This document shows, one piece after another, positions 44,301-51,566 of a stretch of DNA of 64,000 nucleotides; within the stretch, counting starts at the first letter, position 1, and each line of letters opens with the position of its first letter. The notes under the pieces were generated by a model. It searched no databases, had not been told where the DNA came from, and worked only from the letters and a program-made list of their open reading frames with translations. A program made the position numbers and the translations under genes. Origin of the DNA: Actinomycetota bacterium. Lineage in GTDB: Bacteria; Actinomycetota; Actinomycetes; Mycobacteriales; Micromonosporaceae. The stretch is from assembly GCA_005885555.1 (NCBI GenBank), contig VAWN01000023.1, positions 179,662 through 243,661 on the forward strand, written 5' to 3'.

Positions 44301-45762
44301 GGTCCCACTGCCAGACCCCGGCCGGTTCGTCGAAGGTGAGCAGCCGCTGGTCGCGCAGGTCGCGGAGGAACTCGGCGACGGCCAGCGGCCGGGATCCGGT
44401 CTTGTCGGCCACCACCCGGGCCAGGTCCGCGGCCTGCTGCTGGCGGGCGCGCAGGGTGTCGGCGAGCAGCTCGGTCAGCGCGGTGTCCGGCAGCGGCCGC
44501 AGCGACAGGGTACCGGTGGACCGGCCGGTGGCCTGTTCGCGCAGCAGCGCGGCGACCGGCTCGGGTACCTCCTTCGGCCGCAGCGCCGCCACCATCAGCA
44601 GGCCGGTGGTCTCCGGGTCGGACAGCACGTACCGCAGCAGCTCGACGCTTGCCGGGTCGGCCCGGTGCAGGTCGTCGAGCACGAGGACGACGGGTGCCTC
44701 GGCGGTGCAGACGGCGGACAGCAGCCGCCGTACCCCCAGCCGCAGCAGTGCCCGCGCCCGCCGGCCGGACACCGCCGCGGTACCGGTTCCGCACAGTGGC
44801 GCGAGCGCCGGGCTGATCGAGACCAGTACCCCGGCGGCGCCGCCGAGTTCGGCGGTCAGCCGTTCGCGCCACGCGTCGAGCTGGCCACCGCAGCGCATCA
44901 CCAGGTGCTCGGCGAGGTCGGTCAGCAGCCGGGCCAGCGCCGCGTAGGGCGCGGCGTCGCTGGCGCCGAACGCGGTGCGGGCCACCCAGCCGCCGTCCAG
45001 GACGACCGTGTCGGCGAACGCGCCGAGCAGCGCGCTCTTGCCCAGGCCCGGGTCGGCGCTGACCGCGACGAGCTCCGCGCCGCCGCCGCGGGCCACCCGC
45101 TCGCGCGCCGCGAGGAGCTGGGTGAGCCGGCCGCGCCGGCCGTACAGGCGGCCGGTGAAGGTCAGCCGGTTCGGCACGTCCGCGGGCCCGATCGCAAACC
45201 CTTCGACGGTACCGGTCGCGGCCAGCTCGTCGGCGCAGCGGCGCAGGTCGGCCAGTACCCCGTGGGCGCTCTGGTACCGGTCCTCCGGCAGGGTGGCGAG
45301 CAGCGTGGCCACGAGCCCGGCGACCCCGGGCGGTACCGTGCCGGCCGCCGCCGGTGCGGTACCGGACAGCTGCGCCCGGACCAGTTCGGCCGGCCGGGCG
45401 GTGCCGAACGGCAGCTCGCCGGTGGCCAGCTCGTACAGGATCACGCCCAGCGCGTACAGGTCGGCGCGCTCGTCGACGTCGCGGGACAGCCGGCCGCTCT
45501 GTTCCGGAGCGGCGTAGGGCGCGCGGTCGGTGGCCGGCCGGTACCCGTCGAGGAGCGTGACCTGCCCGTCGGCCTCGACGCGTACCGCCTCGGGGCACAG
45601 CCCGCCGTGCGTGCCGGCGCGCCGGTGCCGGCGGACGAGGGCGGCGGTCAGCCCCTGGGCGAGGCGCAGCAGTCGCCGGGCGGCTACCGGTGCACCACCG
45701 GCGGAGCGCAGCGTCCGGTCGCCTGTAGACGCCGGGGTGCTGGCCCTGGTCTGGCCTGGCAT
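41290..45762 (-). CDS. Giant pseudokinase-AAA-TPR-GAF regulator with out-of-frame C-terminus
   Basis: 1490 codons open from ATG 45762 (preceded by GAGGGGG). Residues 30-165 are only the C-lobe of a Ser/Thr kinase (APYAAPEQSGR, DLYALGVILYELATGELPF); the N-lobe is missing, the catalytic loop HRDLKP reads HGGLCP, and DFG is lost, so it is a pseudokinase. Residues 195-560 are a STAND/AAA ATPase (Walker A SADPGLGKSALL, Walker B VVLVLDDLHRADP). An alpha-helical TPR-like region and a GAF domain (about 1180-1320; RGALLLPREAGLAV) follow. From about codon 1325 the frame turns into R/P/G-rich noise, because the true continuation lies in another frame (41352-41792). Confidence 0.85.
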   Translation of the reverse strand: MPGQTRASTPASTGDRTLRSAGGAPVAARRLLRLAQGLTAALVRRHRRAGTHGGLCPEAVRVEADGQVTLLDGYRPATDRAPYAAPEQSGRLSRDVDERADLYALGVILYELATGELPFGTARPAELVRAQLSGTAPAAAGTVPPGVAGLVATLLATLPEDRYQSAHGVLADLRRCADELAATGTVEGFAIGPADVPNRLTFTGRLYGRRGRLTQLLAARERVARGGGAELVAVSADPGLGKSALLGAFADTVVLDGGWVARTAFGASDAAPYAALARLLTDLAEHLVMRCGGQLDAWRERLTAELGGAAGVLVSISPALAPLCGTGTAAVSGRRARALLRLGVRRLLSAVCTAEAPVVLVLDDLHRADPASVELLRYVLSDPETTGLLMVAALRPKEVPEPVAALLREQATGRSTGTLSLRPLPDTALTELLADTLRARQQQAADLARVVADKTGSRPLAVAEFLRDLRDQRLLTFDEPAGVWQWDRMDLVEAKPVHDVLPAAQHRLGALPARLLRMLQMAAVLGDRIDTRVLGTVTGATPESLLELLHAAVREGLLVTAPGTGRYRWPHEVVRRAVRATLRETERAELTAAVGRLLLADPAADPHLVVELCAGGPGGSVADRAQLAGRALAAGRQAYQVGAVEVARDRMRVAVGLLPPSGWARRGPLAYAVHLHAARTARAADDAARADELLDLAGGYAADDLARAEVLALRARWRRADGQPALAGTATRQALGLLGLDLPAEPARWRLAARAAASALIRQLADVDVAEFARGLTATDPRAVLALDVIADAMTLDEPDDDWAALLAATGVRLAFDFGPTPAAALAFAGHAAALARRVGYRDGPESASAAGAARIALALVDSCPAPGYAARVAPVVALVRALWYEAELRPLTHLDQGYRSGIEDGEPIPALDNLLLSIAHRFVLGTPLGALGDEVETLARLSERYGVPDRLAVPVRALAAVLSRLAGEPVELTLPADLPPVARAVIVMTAGLLGDHALVRSAAPGADDGSFLSAVTAVYHALALAAEYPDAGAPRQEAILAELAARQALVDEWAHRGPAAFDGYAALLAGVRAQLAGDADEAAARYARAVDSARKQSLGCVEALAAELGGRHALACAQTGTAVAYLRRARDCYQRWRAPALVAHVDRTLAAVPTRPHRTFDQLDLLAIVRAFQAIAGELSVDRLVVTLLTLLIEHTHAERGALLLPREAGLAVVAAARAERGGVTVVTDPRQLGTEQVPETVVDYVLRRRQPVGGKPAELPGRLSSDRYLREQPPAALLCTPILRDGRLMALLYLEHHHLSTWFGAEHLDLLDVLCAQAGIEHARPAAGGQPGARRRLRPAAGGPDPARAGPDGAPGVAARGCRHRPADPSGYPAGRPVRRADPDRRGRPAVPARTRLREGRRAQRTDPPRRADHPAGRAAAAGAHLGHPAAQRQRRADRRDAAGLARVRPASDGLAGAGLRDAGPRRLGSPGGRRRRPRVPVATTSPR
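41352..41792 (-). pseudogene. Out-of-frame PAS-like C-terminal part of the giant regulator
   Basis: 146 codons from an ATG at 41792: HARLLEANQVLDAAFDRLPV begins a PAS fold (LILLGPDLTVRRASPRAVAV, HRDVLIILPDGQRQRVH). It continues the preceding GAF domain in sense, where family members run straight on (helix ARLLEANQ after the GAF end LCAQAGI). The switch between frames at about 41785-41805 needs one extra base in the DNA. Either a real frameshift, an assembly error, or a split into two genes. No strong ribosome site precedes 41792. Confidence 0.7.
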
Positions 45763-46011
45763 CCGCGCCCCCTCGCCCCCGGTTGTGGTCGGCGCGGTCT
45801 CGCGGTCTTTGGTTACCGCGCGTCATGGCTGGGCTGCGGACAAGTATTTCAATGGCTCCGCGACCGGGCAACGGCACAAACGGTCAGTATCGGACACGTG
45901 CGGCGGTGCCACATGCATGGTGCAAGTGACACCGCCACGAGTGCCGCAATTCGCCCGCGGGTACCCGGTGTCCAAGATCTAACTGTCCACATTGGACGAG
46001 CGCGCGCGACC

Positions 46012-46026
46012 TACCATGGCGCCATG
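46012..46026 (+). promoter_or_regulatory. Putative leaderless promoter of the 80-residue membrane protein gene
   Basis: TACCAT (46012-46017) ends 6 nt before ATG 46024. The 261-bp gap 45763-46023 also contains an inverted pair GTCCAA (45970-45975) / TTGGAC (45992-45997), which may be an operator. Nothing else is seen in it. Confidence 0.4.
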
Positions 46027-46266
46027 AGCAAGCGTCTGTGGCGGTACCTGACCGTGGTCGGCGGAGCGGCGCTTGCCGGCGCTCTCGTGGAGAGCCCGGC
46101 CTGGGCGCACGGCCTCGTCGAGGCACGGCGCAGCATCGGGTTCAGCATCTTCCGCGGCCTCGGGCTGTTGTGCTGCGTCATCGTGGTGATCCTGGTCGGC
46201 GCCGGCGTGCTGATCGGCATGCTCGTCGGCCGCGGGCGCCGCCGCCGCGGTCCCGGCGACTACTGA
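46024..46266 (+). CDS. Small exported or double-pass membrane protein upstream of the injection-system operon
   Basis: 80 residues. Signal-like N-terminus (LTVVGGAALAGALVESPAWA, possible cut after AWA), then one hydrophobic helix (GLGLLCCVIVVILVGAGVLI) and a basic RGRRRRG tail. I do not recognise a family. Placed 380 bp before the sheath gene on the same strand, but its link to that operon is unclear. Confidence 0.7.
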   Translation: MSKRLWRYLTVVGGAALAGALVESPAWAHGLVEARRSIGFSIFRGLGLLCCVIVVILVGAGVLIGMLVGRGRRRRGPGDY

Positions 46267-46646
46267 GGCCGCACGCCCGGCAGGGCGCGCATATGTGGCC
46301 ATTCAGCGCCTTGACTTGATCCTGGGCAAACGCCATCCTCTTACTCTGGCGGTCGGACCAGGGGGTTTGCGCGGCACATCTAGGATGTGCGCCGACGGGG
46401 GGAACCAGAGGTCGTAGCGCAGACGCTGGCCGGCTGAGCCAGCAGCACCATCGGTACGTTGGGGGCGGTTTGATCGTACGGCTGGGGGGTCGTTGCGGTA
46501 TTGCCGTGGTCCGGATCGGGCCTGGTGGGCCCTGTGCGCCCTTGGACAGCCAGCGCATGGTCGCGCCAGTCATCACGTACCCAACAGGCCGACAATCAAC
46601 CGCGATCTCGCAACAGGATGCGAGCGCGTAGGACAAGGAGCGATCC
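46267..46646. other. 380-bp intergenic region before the contractile injection operon
   Basis: No gene is supported. TTGACT (46311-46316) followed 18 bp later by CATCCT is a weak promoter candidate. GCACATC (46375-46381) and GATGTGC (46385-46391) form a perfect 7-bp inverted repeat around TAG, a likely operator or small hairpin. AAGGAG at about 46636 is the sheath ribosome site. Runs of GGGGG and GTACG are frequent. Confidence 0.5.
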
Positions 46647-48251
46647 ATGGCGGCGACGTACGGAGCCCCGGGCGTCTACGTAGAGGAGAGGCCGAGCGGA
46701 TCCATGCCCCTGCAGGGGGTGGGCACGGCAGTGGCGGCGTTCGTGGGCTTCACCCGGACCTACAACGCGGACGCGGGTGACCCGTCCGACCCCGAGGGCG
46801 TGAAGCCGCAACTGGTCACCAGCTGGCCGCAGTACGAGCGGATCTACGGTGGGTTCGCCAAGGGTGCGATGCTGCCGCACGCGGTCAAGGGGTACTTCGA
46901 GAACGGTGGCAGCCTCTGCTTCATCGTGCGCATCCCGTCGGGCGCCGGTGACGGCGCGCTGCCGCAGCGCGCGCTGCCGTCGGCCGGGCGCAAGGAGGTG
47001 GAGAGCCTCGTCGTCGAAGGGCTGGAGCCGGACACCGCGGTCGACGTGGTCATCGAGGGCCCGCCGCCGCCGGCCGAAGGGCAGGAGCCGCCGCCCCAGG
47101 AGTTCACCCTGAAGATCGTGCAGGACGGTGCGGTCCGCGAGGAGTACCCCGGCCTGACCATCGGCCGCGGCGCGCGCGGCGTCGACCGGGTGGTCAACGA
47201 ACGCTCCAAGCTCATCCGCGTGCAGGTGCAGTCCGCGCCCGGGATGTCGCTGGCCGAGCGCACGCCGGCCGCCGGTACCTACCCGGTCAAGCCCAAGCGC
47301 GGCGCCACCGTGGTCAAGGCCACGCCGCAGCAGATGGAGGGGTCGGAGATCGAGCGGACCGGGTACCAGGGCCTGGCGATCGCCGACGACGTGACGATGG
47401 TGGCGGTACCCGACCTCATCACCGTGGCCACCCGCGAGGACGGCTCGCTCGACGAGGACATGTACCTCGCCGCCCAGGGCCGGCTGGTGGACTGGTGCGA
47501 GGCGAGCGGTACCCGCATGGCGATCCTCGACGCCCCGCCCGGCCTCAACGCGCAGAGCGCCCTGGAGTGGCGCACCGCGCTCGGCAAGGACAGCGCGTTC
47601 GGTGCCGCGTACTACCCGCACCTCGTGGTGGCGAACCCCTTGGCCACCAACGGTTCCACCAACGGCGAGCGGTTCATCACGGTACCGCCGTCGGGGCACG
47701 TGGCGGGCGTGTGGGCGCGCACCGACGCGGTACGCGGGGTGTGGAAGGCGCCGGCCAACGAGATCGTCCGTGGCGTGGCCCGGCTGGAGTCCGACGTCAC
47801 CACCGGCGAGCAGTCGTTGCTGAACCCGGAGCAGGTCAACTGCATCCGGTCCTTCGGTGCCAACGGGATCCGCATCTGGGGCGCGCGCACGCTGGCCCGG
47901 ATGGACCAGAGCTGGCGGTACATCAACGTGCGGCGGCTGTTCATCTTCGTCGAGGAGTCGATCCGGCGCGGTACCCAGTGGGTCGTCTTCGAGCCCAACG
48001 ACACGGACCTGTGGGCCCGGGTACGGCGTACCGTCGCCGCGTTCCTGCGCGGCCTGTGGATGCAGGGTGCGCTCGTCGGCGCAACGCCGGACCAGGCGTT
48101 CTTCATCCTCTGCGACGAGACCAACAACCCGGCCAACTCGGTCGACGAGGGCAAGCTGGTGGTCGACATCGGGATAGCGCCGGTGAAGCCGGCCGAGTTC
48201 GTGATCTTCCGCATCAGTCAGTGGCAGGGCGGCGCGGCGACCGCCGAGTGA
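46647..48251 (+). CDS. Contractile injection system sheath protein
   Basis: 534 residues, the first gene of the operon. Start TYGAPGVYVEERPSGSMPLQ and the middle GTAVAAFVGFTRTYN are classic for phage-tail-like sheath (Afp2/Pvc2, T4 gp18 fold). The C-terminal half is conserved: GIRIWGARTLARMDQSWRYI, then RRLFIFVEESI and TNNPANSVDEGKLVVDIGIA. It contracts to push the inner tube through a membrane. An insertion at about 110-215 is a surface domain with a P-rich loop. Confidence 0.95.
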   Translation: MAATYGAPGVYVEERPSGSMPLQGVGTAVAAFVGFTRTYNADAGDPSDPEGVKPQLVTSWPQYERIYGGFAKGAMLPHAVKGYFENGGSLCFIVRIPSGAGDGALPQRALPSAGRKEVESLVVEGLEPDTAVDVVIEGPPPPAEGQEPPPQEFTLKIVQDGAVREEYPGLTIGRGARGVDRVVNERSKLIRVQVQSAPGMSLAERTPAAGTYPVKPKRGATVVKATPQQMEGSEIERTGYQGLAIADDVTMVAVPDLITVATREDGSLDEDMYLAAQGRLVDWCEASGTRMAILDAPPGLNAQSALEWRTALGKDSAFGAAYYPHLVVANPLATNGSTNGERFITVPPSGHVAGVWARTDAVRGVWKAPANEIVRGVARLESDVTTGEQSLLNPEQVNCIRSFGANGIRIWGARTLARMDQSWRYINVRRLFIFVEESIRRGTQWVVFEPNDTDLWARVRRTVAAFLRGLWMQGALVGATPDQAFFILCDETNNPANSVDEGKLVVDIGIAPVKPAEFVIFRISQWQGGAATAE

Positions 48252-48266
48252 ATGGAGTAGGGGAAC

Positions 48267-48698
48267 ATGCCTGACTTGACACCGAGCTTCATCTTCGTGC
48301 TGGAGGTCGACAGCGTGGAGATGGGTAGCTTCCGCAAGTGCTCCGGGATCGAGTCCGAGACCGAGACCATCGAGTACAAGGAAGCCACCAAAGACGGCAA
48401 GATGATCATCCGTAAGGTGCCCGGCGCGATGAAGTGGTCCGACATCACCATGGAGCGCCGCATCGACGACTCGAAGGCGCTGTGGGAGTGGCGCAAGCAG
48501 GTCATCGAGGGCGACATCGACTCCGCGCGCCGGCACGGTTCGATCGTGGCGAAGAACTCCAAGATGGAGGAGGTCGCCCGGTGGAACTTCGAGAACGGCT
48601 GGCCGTCCAAGTGGACCGGGGCCGACTTCGACGCCGGCTCCAACGAGGTGGCCACCGAGAAGGTCGTCATCACCCATGAAGGCCTGATACGGGCATGA
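48267..48698 (+). CDS. Inner tube protein 1 (T4 gp19-like)
   Basis: 143 residues. Begins LTPSFIFVLEVDSVEMGSFR and SGIESETETIEYKEA, the tube family pattern; the ring-forming fold of T4 gp19/Afp1. It polymerises into the tube inside the sheath. GGGGAAC precedes the ATG; its stop overlaps the next ATG (ATGA). Confidence 0.95.
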   Translation: MPDLTPSFIFVLEVDSVEMGSFRKCSGIESETETIEYKEATKDGKMIIRKVPGAMKWSDITMERRIDDSKALWEWRKQVIEGDIDSARRHGSIVAKNSKMEEVARWNFENGWPSKWTGADFDAGSNEVATEKVVITHEGLIRA

Positions 48699-49051
48699 GC
48701 TTGCACACCGAGTACCCCTTCACCCTGCCGAAGGGGTACGTCGACGACGAGGGCACACTCCACCGCACGGGTGTCATGCGGCTGGCGTGTGCCCGGGACG
48801 AGATCGAGCCGCTGCGCGACCCGCGGGTCAAGGAGAACGAGGCGTACGCGAGCGTGATCGTGCTGGCCCGTGTGATCACCGAGCTGGGTAGCCTGCGCAC
48901 CGTCACCACGAAGGTGGTCGAGGGGCTGTTCGCCAGCGACTTCGGGTACCTGCAGGACTTCTACCGCATCATCAACTTCGGCGACCCGAGCATCCTGGAA
49001 AAGGTGGAACCGGGCAGCCCTTTCCCCAAGGAGTCGCTGGCGGTGGGCTAG
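48695..49051 (+). CDS. Phage-tail-assembly-like small protein
   Basis: 118 residues, no membrane helix. FTLPKGYVDDEGTLHRTGVMRLACARDEI and the block EAYASVIVLARVITELGSL recall the short conserved tail assembly proteins (gp41/T4-like) that follow tube 1 in injection-system operons. Its role is not settled in the family; perhaps a chaperone for tube assembly. ATG overlaps the tube stop. Confidence 0.85.
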   Translation: MSLHTEYPFTLPKGYVDDEGTLHRTGVMRLACARDEIEPLRDPRVKENEAYASVIVLARVITELGSLRTVTTKVVEGLFASDFGYLQDFYRIINFGDPSILEKVEPGSPFPKESLAVG

Positions 49052-49062
49052 GACGCTACGCC

Positions 49063-49218
49063 GTGGACGAGATCTGGCAGGAGCTGGCCTACCTGGCGTA
49101 CCACCTGCACTGGGGCCTCGACCCCCTGCTGGATCTCGAACACGGCGACCGGATCCGGCTCCTCGAAGAGGTCGCCAGCCTGAACGAGCGCGCGTGGCAA
49201 GGAGTCGTTGGTGGCTAG
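49063..49218 (+). CDS. 51-residue DUF6760-like protein (between tail assembly and tube 2)
   Basis: A GTG at 49063 opens a 51-residue frame ending TAG 49216-49218: VDEIWQELAYLAYHLHW, then DLEHGDRIRLLEEVASLNE. Short proteins of this size and pattern (aromatic helix, then DRxRLLEEVxxLNER) are found at the same place in many contractile injection operons and are annotated DUF6760. Strong helix propensity. The end overlaps the tube 2 start by 8 bp. It is too short for usual gene-calling cut-offs. Confidence 0.8.
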   Translation: MDEIWQELAYLAYHLHWGLDPLLDLEHGDRIRLLEEVASLNERAWQGVVGG

Positions 49219-49666
49219 TTCCCGAACGGTGGACCCGCCCTTCGCGGGGAAGTTCGTCTTCACCGTGGACGGCATGACCATCGGCGCCTTCACCGAGGTG
49301 TCCGGGCTGTCCGTGCAGATCGACGTCGAGGACCTGGCCGAGGGCGGCCAGAACCAGTACACGCACAAGCTGCCCGGGCGGATGAAGTGGCCGAACCTGG
49401 TGCTCAAGCGCGGCATCACCGACACCGACAACCTGTTCGCGTGGTTCCAGAAGAGCTCCGGTGACGGGTTCACCGGTGCCGGTAACAAGATCGAGCCGAA
49501 GAACGGCGCGGTAACGCTCATGGACGCGGCCGGCAAGCCGGTGCGCACCTGGAAGTTCGCCGACGCATACCCGGTGAAGTGGACCGGCCCGAAGCTGGCC
49601 GCCGCCACCCGGGACCTCGCGGTCGAGGAGCTGGAGGTTTGCCACTGTGGATTCCAGTCCTCGTGA
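49211..49666 (+). CDS. Inner tube protein 2 (gp19-like)
   Basis: 151 residues from GTG 49211, chosen because AAGGAG lies 6 nt before it (a TTG at 49208 is only 3 nt away). PFAGKFVFTVDGMTIGAFTE, SGLSVQIDVEDLAEGG and KRGITDTDNLFAWF mark the same tube fold as tube 1; in related machines the second copy forms the first ring at the baseplate. Overlaps both neighbours. Confidence 0.95.
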   Translation: MASSRTVDPPFAGKFVFTVDGMTIGAFTEVSGLSVQIDVEDLAEGGQNQYTHKLPGRMKWPNLVLKRGITDTDNLFAWFQKSSGDGFTGAGNKIEPKNGAVTLMDAAGKPVRTWKFADAYPVKWTGPKLAAATRDLAVEELEVCHCGFQSS

Positions 49667-51566
49667 CATCCGCCGCCGCACCGTGGCGCGGCCGCGGATC
49701 CCGCAACCGCGACGCGGTCTGCTGCCGCGCCAGCGGCCGCTGGCCGGGGTAGCCCGGCCGCGGATCCTGCACGGCCCGCTGGACCTGTCGTCGATGTCGG
49801 TACGGCGACCGCTGTGGTGGTGGACGGCGCACCGGCACCTGATGCTGCGCAGGCAGGCGCGCGCACGGTCCGCGGTCCCGGTCGCCGACGCGCGCGCCGC
49901 CCCGACCGGCCCCGACCCTTCGCGCGCAACCGGACCGGCGCTGGCGCGGCCGAGCATCATCGACGGACCCGCGCCGCGCCCGTTGCCGCTTCTCGCGCGG
50001 CGGCCGGCGCTCGTCACGCCGTACCGGGCACCGGCTCCGGCATCGGCCGGCGCGGCGATGCCGATGGCGGCGCCACCCGGCCGGCTCGCCGCCGCGTTGC
50101 TCGCCCGCGCGGCCGGTGACCTCGTACCCGCAGCGGTCCCGGCCGGTTCCGCGCCCACGATCGCGGCGGCACCGACGATCGCAGCAGCGCCCACGATCGC
50201 GGCGCCGGCACCGGCCGCCACGCTCGCGACCGCCGGACAGCCCGCCTCCATCGCGGAGGCCGCGTCGCCGTTCAGCGGCTCCGCACCCGGACGGCCGGTG
50301 TCGGGCCGGTCGGTCGCCGGCCGGTCAGTGGTGCGCCCGTCCGTGGTGCGCCCGTCCGTGCTCGGCCGGTCGGTGCTCGGCCGGTCCGTGGACGGCGGGC
50401 CGGTCGCGGCCACACCGCTTGCGGGGCAACCGGTGTCGAGCCGGCCGGCGGCAAGCGGTACCCCCGGAAGGCGGATGCCACGGCCCGAGACCTTCGGCGT
50501 GTACCAGGTCGCCGACCTCCGGGTCCTGGGCGCCGGCCCGGTGGCCGCGCCGTCCGGCGGCTTCGACCCGTCCGCCGCGCTGATCCCGACCCCGCCCCCG
50601 CCGACCCCGGTGGCCGCCGCGGAGAGCCTCGCCGCCGGCCCGGCCGCGCGGCGGCGCGCGACCTCGCCACGGATGCGCCCGGCCGCAGCGCCCGGGGCGA
50701 ACCGTGGCGCGACGGCCGGCCCGGCGAGCGCCGAGACGCGCTGGCGGGCCGCGGTCGCGTCGCGCCCGCTGGAGAGCCCGCGCCCGTTCCCGGCGCCATT
50801 GCGCCCGCTGGTGGCCGCGGTCACCGGCGCCGAGCGGGCCACCTACACCACCGGCCCGGCGACCCGGGAGGCGCTGGCGGCCGCCGGTGCGCACGGCGCC
50901 ACCACCGGCTCGGTCGTGCACCTGCCCGCCGCGCCGAGTACGGCGCCGGGTCCGCTGCTCGGCGTGGTGGCGCACGAGCTTACCCACGCGCGGCGCCCGG
51001 TCAGCCGGCCGCGGTTCCTGCTGGAGGGGCTGCACGGCGGCGGCGACGATGACGAGCGCTCGGCGCTGGCGCTGGGGCGGCGGTTCGCCGGATCGCTCGG
51101 CGGAGCGGTCACCGGCGGCGCCGACGAGATCCGCGCCGGGATCGTGGACGAGCTGCCCGTGGGCGGCCTGGGCCGGGTCACCGGCGCGCTCGGTCAGGCG
51201 CGCGACGCGGTCGGCGGCGGGCTGCCCGACGTAGGCGCGGCCGCCGGCGGCGCGGTCAGCGAGTTCGTCTCCGGTGGCGGGGCGGGATGGCCCGGTGCCG
51301 GGATGCCGGGCGCCGATGTCGGTACCGCGGCCGGCGATGCGGTCAGCGGTGCGGCGTCGGCCGCGATGGGCGGTGCGTCGGCCGCGATGGGTGCGGTCGG
51401 CTCGGTCGTGGACGCCGCCGCCGGTACCGTGGCCCACGCCGACGGTACCCCGGGCGGCGCGGCGCCACCGTCCACAGTGGACATCGACCGGCTCGCCGAT
51501 CTCCTGGAGCAGCGGCTGCTCCGGCAGATCGAGCGGCGCGGCGGACGCTACGCGGGAGTGTTCTGA
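49647..51566 (+). CDS. eCIS core domain protein with HELTH metallopeptidase-like motif
   Basis: 639 residues from GTG 49647, overlapping tube 2 by 20 bp. Residues 1-370 are low-complexity A/P/R/S (two sets of coding repeats described separately). Residues 375-480 match the eCIS core (DUF4157-like) domain: AVTGAERATYTTGPATREAL, then LLGVVAHELTHARRPV, a zinc HExxH-type site. The long Ala/Gly tail (460-610) is followed by DIDRLADLLEQRLLRQIERRGGRYAGVF-like end, cut here to the signature RQIERRGGRYAGVF, a conserved terminus in these operons. It may be a structural adaptor, effector carrier or toxin; unresolved. Confidence 0.88.
   Translation: MDSSPRDIRRRTVARPRIPQPRRGLLPRQRPLAGVARPRILHGPLDLSSMSVRRPLWWWTAHRHLMLRRQARARSAVPVADARAAPTGPDPSRATGPALARPSIIDGPAPRPLPLLARRPALVTPYRAPAPASAGAAMPMAAPPGRLAAALLARAAGDLVPAAVPAGSAPTIAAAPTIAAAPTIAAPAPAATLATAGQPASIAEAASPFSGSAPGRPVSGRSVAGRSVVRPSVVRPSVLGRSVLGRSVDGGPVAATPLAGQPVSSRPAASGTPGRRMPRPETFGVYQVADLRVLGAGPVAAPSGGFDPSAALIPTPPPPTPVAAAESLAAGPAARRRATSPRMRPAAAPGANRGATAGPASAETRWRAAVASRPLESPRPFPAPLRPLVAAVTGAERATYTTGPATREALAAAGAHGATTGSVVHLPAAPSTAPGPLLGVVAHELTHARRPVSRPRFLLEGLHGGGDDDERSALALGRRFAGSLGGAVTGGADEIRAGIVDELPVGGLGRVTGALGQARDAVGGGLPDVGAAAGGAVSEFVSGGGAGWPGAGMPGADVGTAAGDAVSGAASAAMGGASAAMGAVGSVVDAAAGTVAHADGTPGGAAPPSTVDIDRLADLLEQRLLRQIERRGGRYAGVF
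50151..50204 (+). repeat. 18-bp coding repeat (x3) in the eCIS core gene
   Basis: Three 18-bp units, each encoding Ala-Pro-Thr-Ile-Ala-Ala (GCGCCCACGATCGCGGCG with small changes), lie head to tail. A likely flexible or coiled stretch in the disordered half of the protein. Confidence 0.85.
50307..50396 (+). repeat. 15-bp coding repeat (x6) in the eCIS core gene
   Basis: Six pentapeptides of the form [R/P]-S-V-x-[G/R]: RSVAG, RSVVR, PSVVR, PSVLG, RSVLG, RSVDG. The repeat number could vary between strains. Confidence 0.85.

Noticed and set aside
41461-46023. 1500-codon plus-strand frame ending in the small membrane protein gene
   Set aside because: Antisense to the giant regulator; only its last 80 codons (46024-46266) look like a protein.
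48218-50842. Long minus-strand frame under the tube and eCIS core genes
   Set aside because: Proline/arginine-rich shadow of the injection operon without family motifs.
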